Source of the DNA: Neoconidiobolus thromboides FSU 785 | Taxonomy: Eukaryota; Entomophthoromycota; Entomophthoromycetes; Entomophthorales; Neoconidiobolaceae | DNA length: 28,434 nucleotides | Assembly: GCA_025603075.1 (NCBI GenBank) | Contig: MU626497.1 | Location: 1 to 28,434, forward strand | Direction: 5' to 3' | Shown here: positions 1-10,363 of the stretch, in pieces | How the letters are laid out: every line of letters begins with the position of its first letter | Numbering within the stretch: the stretch's first letter is position 1 | Made by a program: the position numbers and the translations under genes | Notes under the pieces: model-generated | What the model was told of the DNA's origin: nothing | What the model saw: the letters and a program-made list of their open reading frames with translations, nothing else | Database searches by the model: none

Positions 1-22
1 CATAATTAATAATAATACTTAC

Positions 23-243
23 CCAACTTTTGGAACTTGAATTTCAGTTTTAAAAGTATAAGCTTTGTTAATTGGGGTGACTTTAAAGTTACCATTGACA
101 TCACGGATAGCTTTTGAGTTACGATAAACATAGTTGGAAATTATGTGCTCGTCAGTATAGACAGTATTCTCAGAATCTACTTTAACCTTAAGGGGTTCAG
201 TAGTTTCTGGAACATTATTGTAAATTAAATTTGCTGGTGACAT
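23..243 (-). CDS. INO1: inositol-3-phosphate synthase, first exon (partial)
   Basis: This exon encodes the first 74 residues of myo-inositol-1-phosphate synthase, the NAD-dependent cytosolic enzyme that turns glucose-6-phosphate into inositol-3-phosphate, the first step of inositol and phosphatidylinositol synthesis. The start is the ATG at 243-241. The family N-terminus is recognisable: a YTDEHIISNY.Y segment, then VTP and a Y.FKTE..VPK.G segment that in full proteins leads straight into the GGNNG dinucleotide-binding loop. The reading frame reaches a stop at once, but a consensus donor GTAAGT begins at 22, so the exon ends at 23 within a glycine codon. The rest of the gene lies beyond the left edge. 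It is divergent from PET117. The family assignment comes from remembered similarity to yeast Ino1, not a search. Confidence 0.85.
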
Positions 244-657
244 TTTTAAAATATAAGTTGCTTCAAGGAAGAGTTGGAATTCTACTTATTTGTTTTAGGT
301 TTGGTACCGACTCTTTTATGGCCTCGAAACGGGTTATGTAAAGAAGATAGTAAGTTAGCGAACGTGTTGGCTTTAATAAAACTTCAAAAAGGTAATACTT
401 TTTTGAAGTTTGGATGAAAGTTGTATAAAGTCTCTTGTCTATAAAATAATGATTATATACTTTTGAAAATCGTACGTTACTCTTTATTGGTTCATGTGTT
501 TCAATTTTTCTCTTAGCCATGAGTTTCGAAAATTTCAGTTTAATTTTGGGGTTCATGGCAAATAGGCCAATCATTGACCATATGTTATTTGAAGAATATT
601 TTCAAAAAATATAAAATAATTGATGATATCTCATAATATTTAACATAGTTTACCTTA
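244..657. promoter_or_regulatory. divergent INO1/PET117 intergenic region
   Basis: This 414-bp stretch separates two divergently transcribed genes and must hold both promoters. Its left part (263-574) is less A+T-rich than other gaps and contains a 103-codon open frame on the minus strand that stops 19 bp before the INO1 ATG. I read that as the transcribed leader of INO1, or a chance frame, rather than a gene. No motif here is certain enough to name. Confidence 0.4.
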
Positions 658-975
658 ATGTCATCAAAAGCAAAGCTAACATTTGCCGCTTCAATAACGT
701 TTGCAGTAATTACTGTCGTAGGTGTTCATTATATGCAGATAGAAGAAAGATTTGTAAGTAAAGATTATATGATTATTATAATTTCAGAAACTACTCTATA
801 TTCAATTTTATAAGAACAAATACTTACGTATGTATTTTAGATAATGCGTGAAGGTCCAAGAAGAGATGATGAAAAGGCCAAAATAAAAAGACAGAATCAG
901 TTGGATTTAGAATATCAGCAGAAACTACAAAGAGAACTAGAAAAGGATCAAAACGTTTCAGCCACGAGCAATTAA
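658..975 (+). CDS. PET117: cytochrome c oxidase assembly protein PET117
   Basis: Two exons, 658-753 and 841-975, encode a 76-residue protein. The 87-nt phase-0 intron begins GTAAGT and ends TTTTAG. Pet117 is a small inner-membrane protein of mitochondria needed for cytochrome c oxidase assembly, where it works with Cox15 in heme a synthesis. Seen here: a short N-terminus (MSSKAKLTFAAS), one hydrophobic segment at about residues 8-22, the family signature GVHYMQ.EER spanning the splice site, and a charged helix (REGPRRDDEKAKIKRQ) as in other Pet117 proteins. The first possible acceptor, at 786, would run into a stop, so 840 is used. The sequence is too short per exon for simple ORF calling but the family match is strong. 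Confidence 0.9.
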
Positions 976-2357
976 ACTTATTAACCATGAATGAAATATA
1001 ACTTTAAAAATAGATTCAATCATCATTTTTATAATAGATTTTACCACATATATAAAATAAAATATTAAATTTTATTTAAATTACAAACAGTCATTAGAAA
1101 CTTTGTTATATAGATAGTAAGAATTCTAAAAGTAAAAAGTATTTTTGGTATAGCATAGTATTCCTCTTTTTATTTGAACTTTTTTTATTAAGTAGGTAAT
1201 TTAAAGGCGAAATAAGTAGTGATATGAATTTGCTTTAAAATTAGTTGCTGTATCTAAAATATATTGATCTGAGTAATCTTTCTAATTTTTATAGTTTTAA
1301 CTACAACATTATGTTAAATATAAAATTACAATCAATATATTTTAAATTACCTTTTTCAACAAAATCTTGAAAAGAATCAAACTAGAATATTAAGTTAATA
1401 TTCAATATCTTTATTGATTTTCTATTCAAATATAACATTGTAGATAATTTTCTATCTCAGACCTAACATCTTTTTTTATTTGTTAGATATAAAAATCCAA
1501 TGATCCCATTACTTATCAGTTTATAGGATGCTTGATAAAATATATACTATGACATGAATATTAACTTTAAATTTCACACTTATTATTATAGTGACTTTGT
1601 CATGTAAATAAAAAGGATACTTTGAACTTTTAATTTTTGACACTTTATTCATTCCTACAAAGATATGTTAGGATAAATCAATTTTAAATGCAAATAGCTC
1701 TGACTTTGAGTATCTCTTTCCATTTTATCTATAAATTATTTAATTTTATTCATTGAAATATTAAATAAAGCTGTAACTAATATTTCTAATATTTAATATT
1801 ATACTTATAATAAACGAGTTTAAATTATTACGCAAATGTTACAATTCAAACAAGGAAATTAATAAATCATTTTTTGTCTATTTATATCTACCAATCAAAT
1901 AAGTTTTGTAAATTGGTGCTTTGTAAATAAGCTGTAATAAAAATGTATTTGTTTCATTTAATGTATTTTAACCAATAGCTGCCATTTCTATTAGAAATCT
2001 TTTAAATTAATTTCAGTTAAATTTAAGTTTCATTTTAGTCTATTTGGTTCAATTTAACGGAATCTATTTTATTCTCGATTTCATCAAATTCATTTATTTG
2101 ACGATAAACTAATTAATACTAGTAGTGTAGCCAAAACTAAATGCTATATTGATCATCTTTTCATAATATTCATTTTTTTGTTTTGTTTATGGATTAGAAA
2201 ATACTGCTTTTTGAAATTTTTATTTAAACATATTATCACCTAATATTAAAGAGCATTTAGATTTACATACTGTTACTTTGATAAATAGAATTGAACCTCA
2301 AGATTAGTATATACTTATCTTTCATACAAAGAACCTCATTAATACAAATTAAGTTAT
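976..2357. other. gene-free A+T-rich stretch
   Basis: This 1.38-kb stretch lies between PET117 and the RabGAP gene. I found no open frame of note, no tRNA-like segment and no copy of the repeat families present elsewhere. Its right end presumably carries the RabGAP promoter and leader. Confidence 0.5.
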
Positions 2358-4889
2358 ATGACAACTAAAGGCACGGAATCAATATCATTAGCTCAGGAAC
2401 ATCCATTATCGGAAAGTTGGAATTCTCTCAAACCAAACTTATGTCGTATTGAAGTTAGCTCAGTTGAATTTAGGAGTAGTCTTAACGATTATTTACATGA
2501 TGTTTTGATAAACGGCAAGGAATTTATCAATGAAACACCTCTTATGGATAATAGTAGATCCAATGATTCCAGCAATATCTATCGTATTCCAATTTCTGCT
2601 CAGATTTTTGAGATACCGGACCAAGAGTTAGATTTAATTTTAACTGGGCTACCCTGCTCCCCTATGTTATTAATCAAGTACCTTTCTCGTGAGCTCAATA
2701 ACGTTTATATCCAATCTTGTCAGAAAGATGAAGACATTATTAATTTGAAAAGAAAAATAACTTCAGGGTTGCTTAAGATACCACGTTCTAAAAATAACAA
2801 CTTATCGACCATTAATTCACAAATATTATCTTCAACTGAAAAGGAAGAATCTATTTATACATACTCTTCTAAATTATTTAAACCGGGCAAAGGATTGTTA
2901 AGTGACCTTTTAGATAAAAGAAAGTCATTAGATTTACATAGTGACTGTTCTTTTAATTTAAATTTACATAATGAGCATCAAAATTCACATCTGAATAAAA
3001 ATGTTGATAAATCATTAAAGATTAGCAATGACTGTACTACTACTTCTCCTAATTATGATAGCGATAATGCATCCACCTTCTCTTACTCTTCACTAATAAG
3101 TTCCAAATCTAATGATAAACTTGAAGGATTTATCCTTGATAAAGAAGCTGAAAACACTAACGTAACTCAACCAATCCCTAAACCATTCCATTTCAAAGCT
3201 ATTACCTTAGCCTCCAATCTTCTTACAAATTCACATACCTCTGGGACTTCAACTCTTCATACAAATTCCAAACGTACTTCTAAAAAAATTTCAGAATGGA
3301 CTCTAGGACTTTTAACTAGAGTTCAGAATGTTAAACAAGAACCAACATACCATTTAAATGGACTACCAACCACTGCTGAAGATAATAATGATTTTGGATA
3401 CGAAATGGTAGTTCAAAACCTTGAAGAAAAGAATCTCGATTCAAAGCTTTGCAATACCAATAGTGACCAAAATTTAGTTTTTGACTCACCTTTCAGTCCA
3501 TATTTATCAACTGAAGACCAATTTTCGCCCAATAACGAGCTTCCAGAACTATGTGCTAGTCCTTCAGAAAATGAAAACATGTACCTTGAAATGACACCAT
3601 TATCAAATAGTCAGTACTGGTCTAGAAGAGGGTCAATAGTTATTGCTTCTCCGCCATTTACTCATGCCAATACATACCCAATTGGAAAAGATTTAGAACA
3701 ACCAGCTTTTGTAAACTCTAATTGTACATCACCTACAATAGGAATATCATCATTTACAACTCAGGGTTTACATACTGCAAATGCAACCTTACCTGCAGTT
3801 AGTAAACTACTCTCTCAATTTGTTGATACTAAAGATGACTCACCTCGACTTGACCATGATGAGCGTTGGGATAACTTTATGGATCAGCATGCTCCAATAA
3901 TCGAATTGAAAAACGAGCTAAATGATTTAGAGAACGAAAATCGACTTCCGCATCCCTTAGCCCCAAGTAGCAATTCTAGCTCAGAAAAAGTTTGTTCAAA
4001 ATTTTCTATTCTTTCACAACGTAAAAACCTAGTCATATCAAGATTATCCATAGAAAAGAGACGTGAATTGCGGCACCTGGCCAGAGCTGGCATACCAGCG
4101 CGTTTTAGGGCCAAACTCTGGTTTGAATGCTCTGGGGGATCACAGATGAATGAAATAGGCTATTATCAAGGACTCATTATGAAATCTATTGTATCTTCCT
4201 CACCATTCAAACCCCAAATTGAGTTAGATATTCATAGAACTATGCCAAATAATACCTATTTTTCATCAGAAGGTCAGGGTGTTGAAAAGCTTTATCGAAT
4301 ACTATTAGCCTATTCTATTCATAATCCTTCAGTAGGGTATTGCCAAAGTATGAATTTGATAGCTGCAACACTACTTTTGGTATTACCTACTGAAGAAGAA
4401 GTTTTTTGGACATTAGCTGCTATTATTGAACACGTATTACCATTGGAATACTTTACTAGCACCCTATTAGTTTCTCAAGCTGATCAAAGGGTGTTAAAAG
4501 ACTTTGTTAGTAAGTACCTTCCTAGATTAAATCGCCACTTTGATATGTTAGGGGTAGATCTTGGAGCCATTACCTTTAACTGGTTTCTTTCACTTTTTAC
4601 GAGCTGCGCTCCATTTCCATTGGTCTTAAGAATCTGGGATGTATTTTTAATTGAAGGAGATGCAACATTGTTTCGCATTTCTTTAGCAATGCTTGAACTT
4701 AATATGGATAATCTTTTAAGGTTAAATAGCTCATCCTCAATTTATAACTACTTAAAATCTATACCTCAACGGATAGCTAGACAAACCCCTAAACTTCTTA
4801 AACTTGCATTTTGCGTTTACAAATCTAAAGTTCATATTGATGAGATAAATATATTAAGAGAAGAGCATGTCGCTGAATTTCGAATATAA
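2358..4889 (+). CDS. TBC-domain Rab GTPase-activating protein, TBC1D2-like
   Basis: A single-exon gene encodes 843 residues. TBC proteins switch off Rab GTPases on endomembranes by supplying an arginine and a glutamine to the active site. The C-terminal TBC domain covers roughly residues 578-790: it opens with RAGIPARFRAKLW, has the arginine-finger motif as DIHRTMPNN (Arg627), the glutamine-finger motif as GYCQSMN (Gln663; YCQGMN is more usual), and the block LRIWDVFLIEGD. The order and wording of these blocks, plus the tail after the domain, resemble animal TBC1D2/Armus more than the yeast Gyp proteins. The first ~570 residues are Ser/Asn-rich and probably disordered; I see no PH domain or coiled coil. 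The target Rab cannot be told. It is convergent with RPL7, 204 bp away. Confidence 0.92.
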   Translation: MTTKGTESISLAQEHPLSESWNSLKPNLCRIEVSSVEFRSSLNDYLHDVLINGKEFINETPLMDNSRSNDSSNIYRIPISAQIFEIPDQELDLILTGLPCSPMLLIKYLSRELNNVYIQSCQKDEDIINLKRKITSGLLKIPRSKNNNLSTINSQILSSTEKEESIYTYSSKLFKPGKGLLSDLLDKRKSLDLHSDCSFNLNLHNEHQNSHLNKNVDKSLKISNDCTTTSPNYDSDNASTFSYSSLISSKSNDKLEGFILDKEAENTNVTQPIPKPFHFKAITLASNLLTNSHTSGTSTLHTNSKRTSKKISEWTLGLLTRVQNVKQEPTYHLNGLPTTAEDNNDFGYEMVVQNLEEKNLDSKLCNTNSDQNLVFDSPFSPYLSTEDQFSPNNELPELCASPSENENMYLEMTPLSNSQYWSRRGSIVIASPPFTHANTYPIGKDLEQPAFVNSNCTSPTIGISSFTTQGLHTANATLPAVSKLLSQFVDTKDDSPRLDHDERWDNFMDQHAPIIELKNELNDLENENRLPHPLAPSSNSSSEKVCSKFSILSQRKNLVISRLSIEKRRELRHLARAGIPARFRAKLWFECSGGSQMNEIGYYQGLIMKSIVSSSPFKPQIELDIHRTMPNNTYFSSEGQGVEKLYRILLAYSIHNPSVGYCQSMNLIAATLLLVLPTEEEVFWTLAAIIEHVLPLEYFTSTLLVSQADQRVLKDFVSKYLPRLNRHFDMLGVDLGAITFNWFLSLFTSCAPFPLVLRIWDVFLIEGDATLFRISLAMLELNMDNLLRLNSSSSIYNYLKSIPQRIARQTPKLLKLAFCVYKSKVHIDEINILREEHVAEFRI

Positions 4890-5093
4890 TCTTATTTTAC
4901 TAACCTAATTCGTTATTTTAAATTTTAATAAATTTATAAAATTTCATTTGTATACAAAAGTTAAATTTTAAAGACTGTGAATATGTCTGATACTAAAGAT
5001 CATAAGATATACACATCAAAAGGTATGAAAACACAACTAATAAATTAGTATTAAAAATAAACTTTAATGAAATCACTTTATTTTATTTATAAC

Positions 5094-6233
5094 TTAGTTC
5101 ATTTGACGAACAAGGTTGTTAATACGAGATTCACGATCACCAGTGTTACCTCCAATAATGAAATGCTTGGATTTCTTTCCTTTCCATCCACCAGTTGGGG
5201 AAGAAAGCTTGAATGGCCATAAGAAGTTGTTGGCTTGTTTGAAGTGTGGACCAACAGTGTAGATCTCGTGAATAAGATCTTCAACACAAATGATACCATA
5301 TTTACCAAGGGATTTTTCAATGAGCTCATTCTTGAGAAGACGGATACGTTGACGATCAATCTTACCATAACCACGTTTGTAGATAAGCTCTTTAACGGTT
5401 TTAAGATTTGGTTCTCCGTAAGTAATATATGGTTCAATGATTTGAAGCATTTGCTTGGTAGCTTTAGTTAATCTAATAAAGATACCATTGTTGATTTGGA
5501 GAAGACGTAAAAGTTGGAGAATCTTACGTGGTTTTGGGGCAATCTTGTTAATACCTTTGGTACGGATAACAAAAGCAAGTTTTGGTTGAGCTGGAACGTA
5601 GAAGTTTCCAACTGAACGAGCTTGACGGCGGGCAGCAATTTCACTACGTTCTTTTGCGTGGTATTCCTTAGCATACTTGGCAGCACGAGCAATAATGGTT
5701 TTGTTAAGCTCTTTTTTAGCCTAAGTTTCAAGTTAAACAAAATTATTGAATACAATGAATTATCCTTACTTGCTTTTGAGCTTCTTCCTTTTGCTTGGCT
5801 TCTTCAGTAGCTTTAGCAAGAGCAGCTTCCTTCTTTAAAAGAGATTCAGGTTTGAGGATTTCGAAACTATAATAACGCTTTAGTATTTTACTGTAATCAG
5901 CCCATTCAAAACTGGCAATGCATATAGCAAGGAACAGCAGTGACAGCGGCACTTCTTGATATACAGTAAACAACTATATATGGAACTACTATAGTATTCC
6001 GAATATAGCCTTGGTGAAACGTACACCAAGTTTAGTATAAGTCATGAGTAACTTAATATATTACAGTAGCCGAAGCCAGCTTATTAAGGTATTAAGTTTT
6101 ACAGGTAATTTGTTAGATTAAACTGCTTCAAAACTAATTTACCTACTGCAATTTAAGTTCGATGCCGCTGAAACCATATGGAGTAAAGAGATCTAGTATT
6201 AGGAACTATTGGATAGTTTACTTACTTGGACAT
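5094..6233 (-). CDS. RPL7: 60S ribosomal protein L7 (uL30)
   Basis: Three exons (6233-6226, 5866-5770, 5720-5094) encode 243 residues, close to the 244 of yeast Rpl7. The protein is a structural part of the large cytosolic ribosomal subunit. Exon 1 is only ATGTCCAA before a GTAAGT donor; exon 2 gives [15 protein letters not shown] and the basic N-terminal helix; exon 3 carries the uL30 core ([22 protein letters not shown]) and the conserved end [20 protein letters not shown]. Intron 1 is 359 nt, far longer than others in this window, and has a TACTAAA branch site near its ATAG acceptor; intron 2 is 49 nt. A first intron right after the start codon is common in fungal ribosomal protein genes. 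Codon use is stronger in G/C-ending codons (CGT, AAG, GCC) than in neighbours, as expected for high expression. Confidence 0.95.
5885..6080 (-). ncRNA. candidate structured RNA / snoRNA in RPL7 intron 1
   Basis: The intron is clearly richer in G+C than nearby gaps (about 35% by hand count of 5881-6180) and contains several hairpins. On the minus strand these are a C(UUCG)G tetraloop hairpin near 6067-6080, a 7-bp perfect stem CTTGGTG/CACCAAG (6010-6030), an adjoining GGAAT..GTTCC hairpin (5982-6000), and a long-range 9-bp match TTTACTGTA/TACAGTAAA enclosing the last ~85 nt. RPL7 introns host C/D snoRNAs in budding yeast (snR39, snR59). I could not find convincing C (RUGAUGA) and D (CUGA) boxes together, so the class is open; H/ACA is possible. 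Confidence 0.35.
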
Positions 6234-6331
6234 TTTAATTAATTGAACACCAGAAGGTATAAGTTATCAACCGGGAGAGAATTTTTTAAATTATTTGAAT
6301 TTCGTTTTAACTATTGAAAAAAATTTTCACC

Positions 6332-6489
6332 CTTGCAAAAATAAGGTTATTGGCTAAAAAATTTAGAACTTTTTGAAACTTTTGCAAGTTGGGGTTGACA
6401 ATTAACCAATAATTAGTAATATTTATTGAAAATTTTATTGGAATTCTCAAAAATATGGACATTTTAAGGAATATTGTGCTCTTGCAAAA
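6332..6489 (-). promoter_or_regulatory. CTTGCAAAA motif cluster upstream of RPL7
   Basis: Three copies of the 9-mer CTTGCAAAA, in both orientations (6332-6340, 6380-6388, 6481-6489), lie about 100, 150 and 250 bp before the RPL7 start. Repetition close to a ribosomal-protein promoter suggests a regulatory site, but I know no factor for it and chance is not excluded in A+T-rich DNA. Confidence 0.25.
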
Positions 6490-6681
6490 TTTGATTTTGA
6501 TAAGGCTATTAAATCTAGTTTGTGCAGTAACTATTCATTCTAAAATAAAAAGTTGAGAGCTTAGTGGTAAATCAGCATAAATAATTAAGCTATTGATTAT
6601 AAAAATTACTGGTAGTTATTACACAATTGAATTTTAGCATCTGTGAACAATGCTGAATTAAATTTAAATAGTTAAACATTT

Positions 6682-6779
6682 AGGGATGTTTTTTTGGCTT
6701 CATCATTTTTTCTATCTTCTAAGCGCTATTTAAGCGAAAAATTTGTTAGTAAATTCTTAAACATAAAAGCATATCCCTA
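6682..6779 (-). mobile_element. MITE-like element copy a
   Basis: About 98 bp in the minus orientation, with GGGATG...ATCCC ends flanked by TA on both sides. It contains the family core TTTAAGCG with the doubled GCTTAAA motif on the other strand. Confidence 0.7.
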
Positions 6780-6790
6780 TTTATTTAATG

Positions 6791-7456
6791 ATATGGGGAT
6801 GTCTTAATTGATTTCATTTTTTTATCCAATTTTTAAGGATTTTGTAATTTAAAAGCTTTGTTTAAATTACATAATAAATTTTTGTTAAAAATCAAAAGTA
6901 CTCTCGGCTCAATAATTTTGAATTGTTTTATTATAATTTGTATCATAAGTTAGTAGAACTTCTACTAAATTTGATATAAATTTCTGAATTAGTGTGGAAT
7001 ATCGCTTTGCCAGCCCTATGGTTAACTATAGTATAATAATCGCCTAAACTGTTGTGTTCTCGAGCTCAGAGAAAATCAATCCCACATTCTTAGTTTGATT
7101 TGCTATAAGAATTTCTAGCTCCATCCCAAAGAATATTATCTTCTCATTTTGATATCTATACTTTTCAGAGTATAAAAGAGTTTATAGAGTATAGTAGTTC
7201 GAGGCTTTTTAACTGAATTATTCTTTGATATCTCGAACATTTAATAAGCCCACTAAGTTTTCTTAGTAGTATTTTACATAGATTTTACATTAGTATTGTC
7301 TATTATATTTGTATTATATAGCTTGTAACCTATTACGTGCTATTCCTCATAATCCAAGTCTATCTTAGTCACATAAACTAAGACCTTTCAACTTATAGTG
7401 TAGTCAACCCAGCAATAGCCGTTCTTGACTCCAAACACTGAGTACCAGATTTCACA
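6791..7456. repeat. long repeat family, copy A
   Basis: The left end starts ATATGGGGATGT and its first ~45 bp resemble the TTTCATT-side end of the small MITE. The middle (about 6985-7200) matches 27337-27540 over its whole length. It is followed by a spacer (7203-7264) and a ~190-bp module (7265-7456) that recurs at 24309-24448 and three times at 27621-28257. I saw no open frame, so it is non-autonomous. The right boundary is uncertain. Confidence 0.65.
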
Positions 7457-7484
7457 CTAGTTAATTAATATTTTCTATATTATT

Positions 7485-7586
7485 TGGGGATATATTTTTG
7501 TGTTTAAGAATTTTGCTAACAAATTTTCCGCTTAAATAGCACTTAAAAAATGGAAAAAATAATGAAGTTAAAAAAGACACTCCCAT
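7485..7586 (+). mobile_element. MITE-like element copy b
   Basis: About 100 bp, plus orientation, starting TGGGGATAT and ending CACTCCCA, flanked by TT on both sides rather than TA. Confidence 0.75.
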
Positions 7587-7901
7587 TTAATGTTTTAAAG
7601 CTATTTTTCTATTATAAAAATTTTCTAAGATGTTCATCAGCTATACTTTTTTTACAATATTTAGTAAAAAAATTAAGATTAGTATTTAAAACTACTGTTT
7701 ATTTTATAAAAACTTTTAAATTTTAAAACAATTTTTTATGAACTTTTTGAATAAAAGCTCTTTAAATATTAAATTAGCTAAAGAGTCTTTTGCATATATT
7801 GAACCATGATTTAATATTTTAAATAGATAATTGAAGTATGCTTTGTTTATTGTTTTATTGTTTTTTAAATATAAAATAGATATATATTTATGTATTTAAT
7901 A

Positions 7902-8005
7902 TATGAGGATGTATTTTTGTGTTCAAGAATTTTACCAACAAATTTCCACTCAAATAGCGCTTAAAAAAATGGAAAAATAATGAAACCAGAAAAAACAGCC
8001 CCATA
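7902..8005 (+). mobile_element. MITE-like element copy c
   Basis: Plus orientation, TGAGGATG...GCCCCA, flanked by TA. It has the central CACTCAAATAGCGCTTAAA and TAATGAAACC near the right end. Confidence 0.75.
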
Positions 8006-8195
8006 TATTGTTTTATAAATATTTATGATTATTAATTATTTTTGAATAATTATGTTAACTTCTATTTATGTTAAATCTAAAACTTTTATATTTAATTTTT
8101 GTCTATTTTATAAAAAAAATTGATAGCTTTTCATTTTTTAAATTATACTGCTTTAAAAATGCATATAACTTACACTTTACAATTAAAGCTGTATT

Positions 8196-8296
8196 TGGGG
8201 ATGTACTTTTTTGCTTAAAAATTTTACTAACAATTTTTCCGCTTAAATAGCACTTAAAAAATGGAAAGAGTAATGAAACCAAAAAAATATCCCCAT
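8196..8296 (+). mobile_element. MITE-like element copy d
   Basis: Plus orientation, TGGGGATG...ATCCCCA, flanked by TT on both sides; central TTCCGCTTAAATAGCACTTA. Confidence 0.75.
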
Positions 8297-8672
8297 TTAT
8301 AATCAGCTTTTTCATACTAATAATGATTTTACTATTTTCTTATCATTATATTTAAAAGCGTATTTTCTTTTAATACCTTGTTTATTTTTAAGCCCAAAAT
8401 TTAGAATTACCAATCAAGCTATTATAAAAAATATATACACTTGAAATTATAAGGTAAAATGTAGTAAAAATGCTTTTCATTTAATAATCTTTTTAAGATG
8501 GCACCCATTTTCAAAATCTTGTTTTTACATACTTTGGCCTTATTTTTTATAAATTGTAATCTTATTAATATAACTGTAGAAGTTCAATTGTGCAATTACT
8601 AGTGATGGTTTTATGATAATGATATATTTATTGCGGTTTACTCTGTTTAGTTCTTAATTCTCTTTTATAATG

Positions 8673-8686
8673 AATGACTAGTCATT
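8673..8686. promoter_or_regulatory. perfect 14-bp palindrome upstream of KAE1
   Basis: AATGACTAGTCATT is a perfect palindrome about 112 bp before the KAE1 start. The TGAC...GTCA half-sites are the kind bound by bZIP dimers (spacing differs from AP-1/Gcn4 TGACTCA). Functional use is inference. Confidence 0.3.
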
Positions 8687-8797
8687 TGCAACTAAAATTC
8701 AACACTGTAAGTTATTGTAGCTATTTGAATTTAAATTTTTGCAAAAGTAATAATATTACCTCATTCATAAATTTAGATATTTTTTAATTCATTAGAA

Positions 8798-10133
8798 ATG
8801 GAAAATCAAACTAGTATAATTGCTTTGGGGCTTGAAGGTTCAGCAAACAAATTAGGTGTAGGAATTATAAGCCACACATTCAAAGACAATGTTAGGATCA
8901 AATCTAATATATTAGCCAATTTAAGACATACCTATATAACACCACCTGGGCAAGGATTTTTGCCTAAGGATACTGCAAAACATCATCGTGAACACATTAT
9001 TGGACTTTTGAAAGAGGCACTCAAAGTTGCTAATCTTGATTGTAGACAAATTGATGTCATTTGTTTCACCAAAGGTATAATAAATATATAAACATGAATT
9101 ATTATAACTGTATAAAGGTCCAGGAATGGGTTCTCCATTGATTTCAGTTGCAGTAGTAGCGCGTACTTTATCATTATTATGGAAAAAACCAATCGTTGGA
9201 GTTAATCATTGTATCGGACGTAAATAAAGCTTAAATATTATATAAGTAAAGCTAACAAGATGAATAAAATAGACATTGAAATGGGTCGAGAAATAACTGG
9301 GGCTACAAATCCCATAGTGTTATATGTTTCTGGAGGCAATACGCAAGTAATCGCATATTCAAAAAATAGGTATCATATAAAAAAATTATATTCAAAAGAG
9401 ACTAATTTTAAAGATATCGTATTTTTGGGGAAACTTTAGACATTGCAGTTGGAAATTGTTTAGACAGATTTGCTAGAGTTATCAATTTATCCAATTCACC
9501 TAGTCCAGGATATAATATCGAACAAGAAGCTAAAAAGTAAAGTTATTCCATTAGATTGATTTTAAAATTAAAAAATATGATACAATAGAGGCAACAAATA
9601 TATTGAGCTTCCATATGCAGTGAAAGGTATGGATGTTAGTTTCAGTGGGATATTATCCTATATAGAATCTATTGGGATCGAAAAATTAAAAAAAGGAGAA
9701 TGTACAGAAGAGGATTTATGCTTTAGCTTGCAAGAAACAATATTTTCAATGTTAGTAGAAATAACTGAAAGAGCTATGGCCCATGTAGGATCTAAAGAAG
9801 TTTTGGTGGTTGGAGGTGTAGGTTGTAATTTGAGGCTTCAAGAGATGATTGGAATAATGGCAAGTGAACGTGGAGGCTCTGTTTTCGCAACAGATGAAAG
9901 GTATTAATAATTATTTCTATTTCACAAACATAATGTTAAAATATAGATTCTGCATTGATAACGGTATAATGATTGCACATGCTGGACTACTAGCATATAA
10001 TAATGGACAAATTACTCCTTTGGAAAAAACTAGTTGCACTCAAAGGTAATAATATAATACAAGTTCCGAGTAGTTAATTAATTTCATTAGATTTCGAACC
10101 GACTCTGTATATGTTGGATGGAGAAATGACTGA
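8798..10133 (+). CDS. KAE1: tRNA N6-adenosine threonylcarbamoyltransferase, KEOPS subunit
   Basis: Seven exons (8798-9074, 9118-9219, 9273-9369, 9414-9536, 9589-9900, 9947-10045, 10091-10133) join in frame to 350 residues. Kae1/OSGEP is the catalytic subunit of the KEOPS/EKC complex, which transfers threonylcarbamoyl to A37 of ANN-reading tRNAs. Family marks seen: N-terminal [18 protein letters not shown], the metal-binding [50 protein letters not shown] and [10 protein letters not shown], ending RTDSVYVGW. This is the cytosolic Kae1 rather than mitochondrial Qri7 type: no targeting peptide, usual length. The six introns are 43-53 nt with GTA donors; intron 2 has a CTAAC branch site. Every splice restores a conserved block, which makes the model firm. 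Confidence 0.93.
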
Positions 10134-10255
10134 GATTTATTAAAAAATAATCAATAGTAATGATTGATTGTAATTTTATCTATAAGAATTGATTTTTTGA
10201 TCTTTCTAATTAGGATTCTTAAACTAATAAACCTTTAATAGACTATTTTACGTTT

Positions 10256-10363
10256 AGAAATGTCTTTTTTGGTCTCATTACTTTTTCCACTCTTAAGCTC
10301 TATTGAGTGGAAAGAAATGCCAAAAAAAAAGTTCATTAACGAAAAAGACTTTCATTTATACAT
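10256..10363 (-). mobile_element. MITE-like element copy e (degenerate)
   Basis: In the 344-bp gap between the convergent KAE1 and subtilisin genes, 10259-10317 matches the family (TTTTTTGGTCTCATTACTTT, then TTAAGCTCTATTGAGTGGAAA). The rest has diverged and the ends are lost. Confidence 0.5.

Noticed and set aside
8498-8602. 34-residue frame MAPIFKILFLHTLALF... upstream of KAE1
   Set aside because: The start is hydrophobic like a signal peptide, but it is short, has no homologue I know and no splice partner, and A+T-rich DNA often encodes such peptides.
10259-10363. Possible terminator hairpin between KAE1 and subtilisin
   Set aside because: The sequence is better explained as a degenerate copy of the MITE family.
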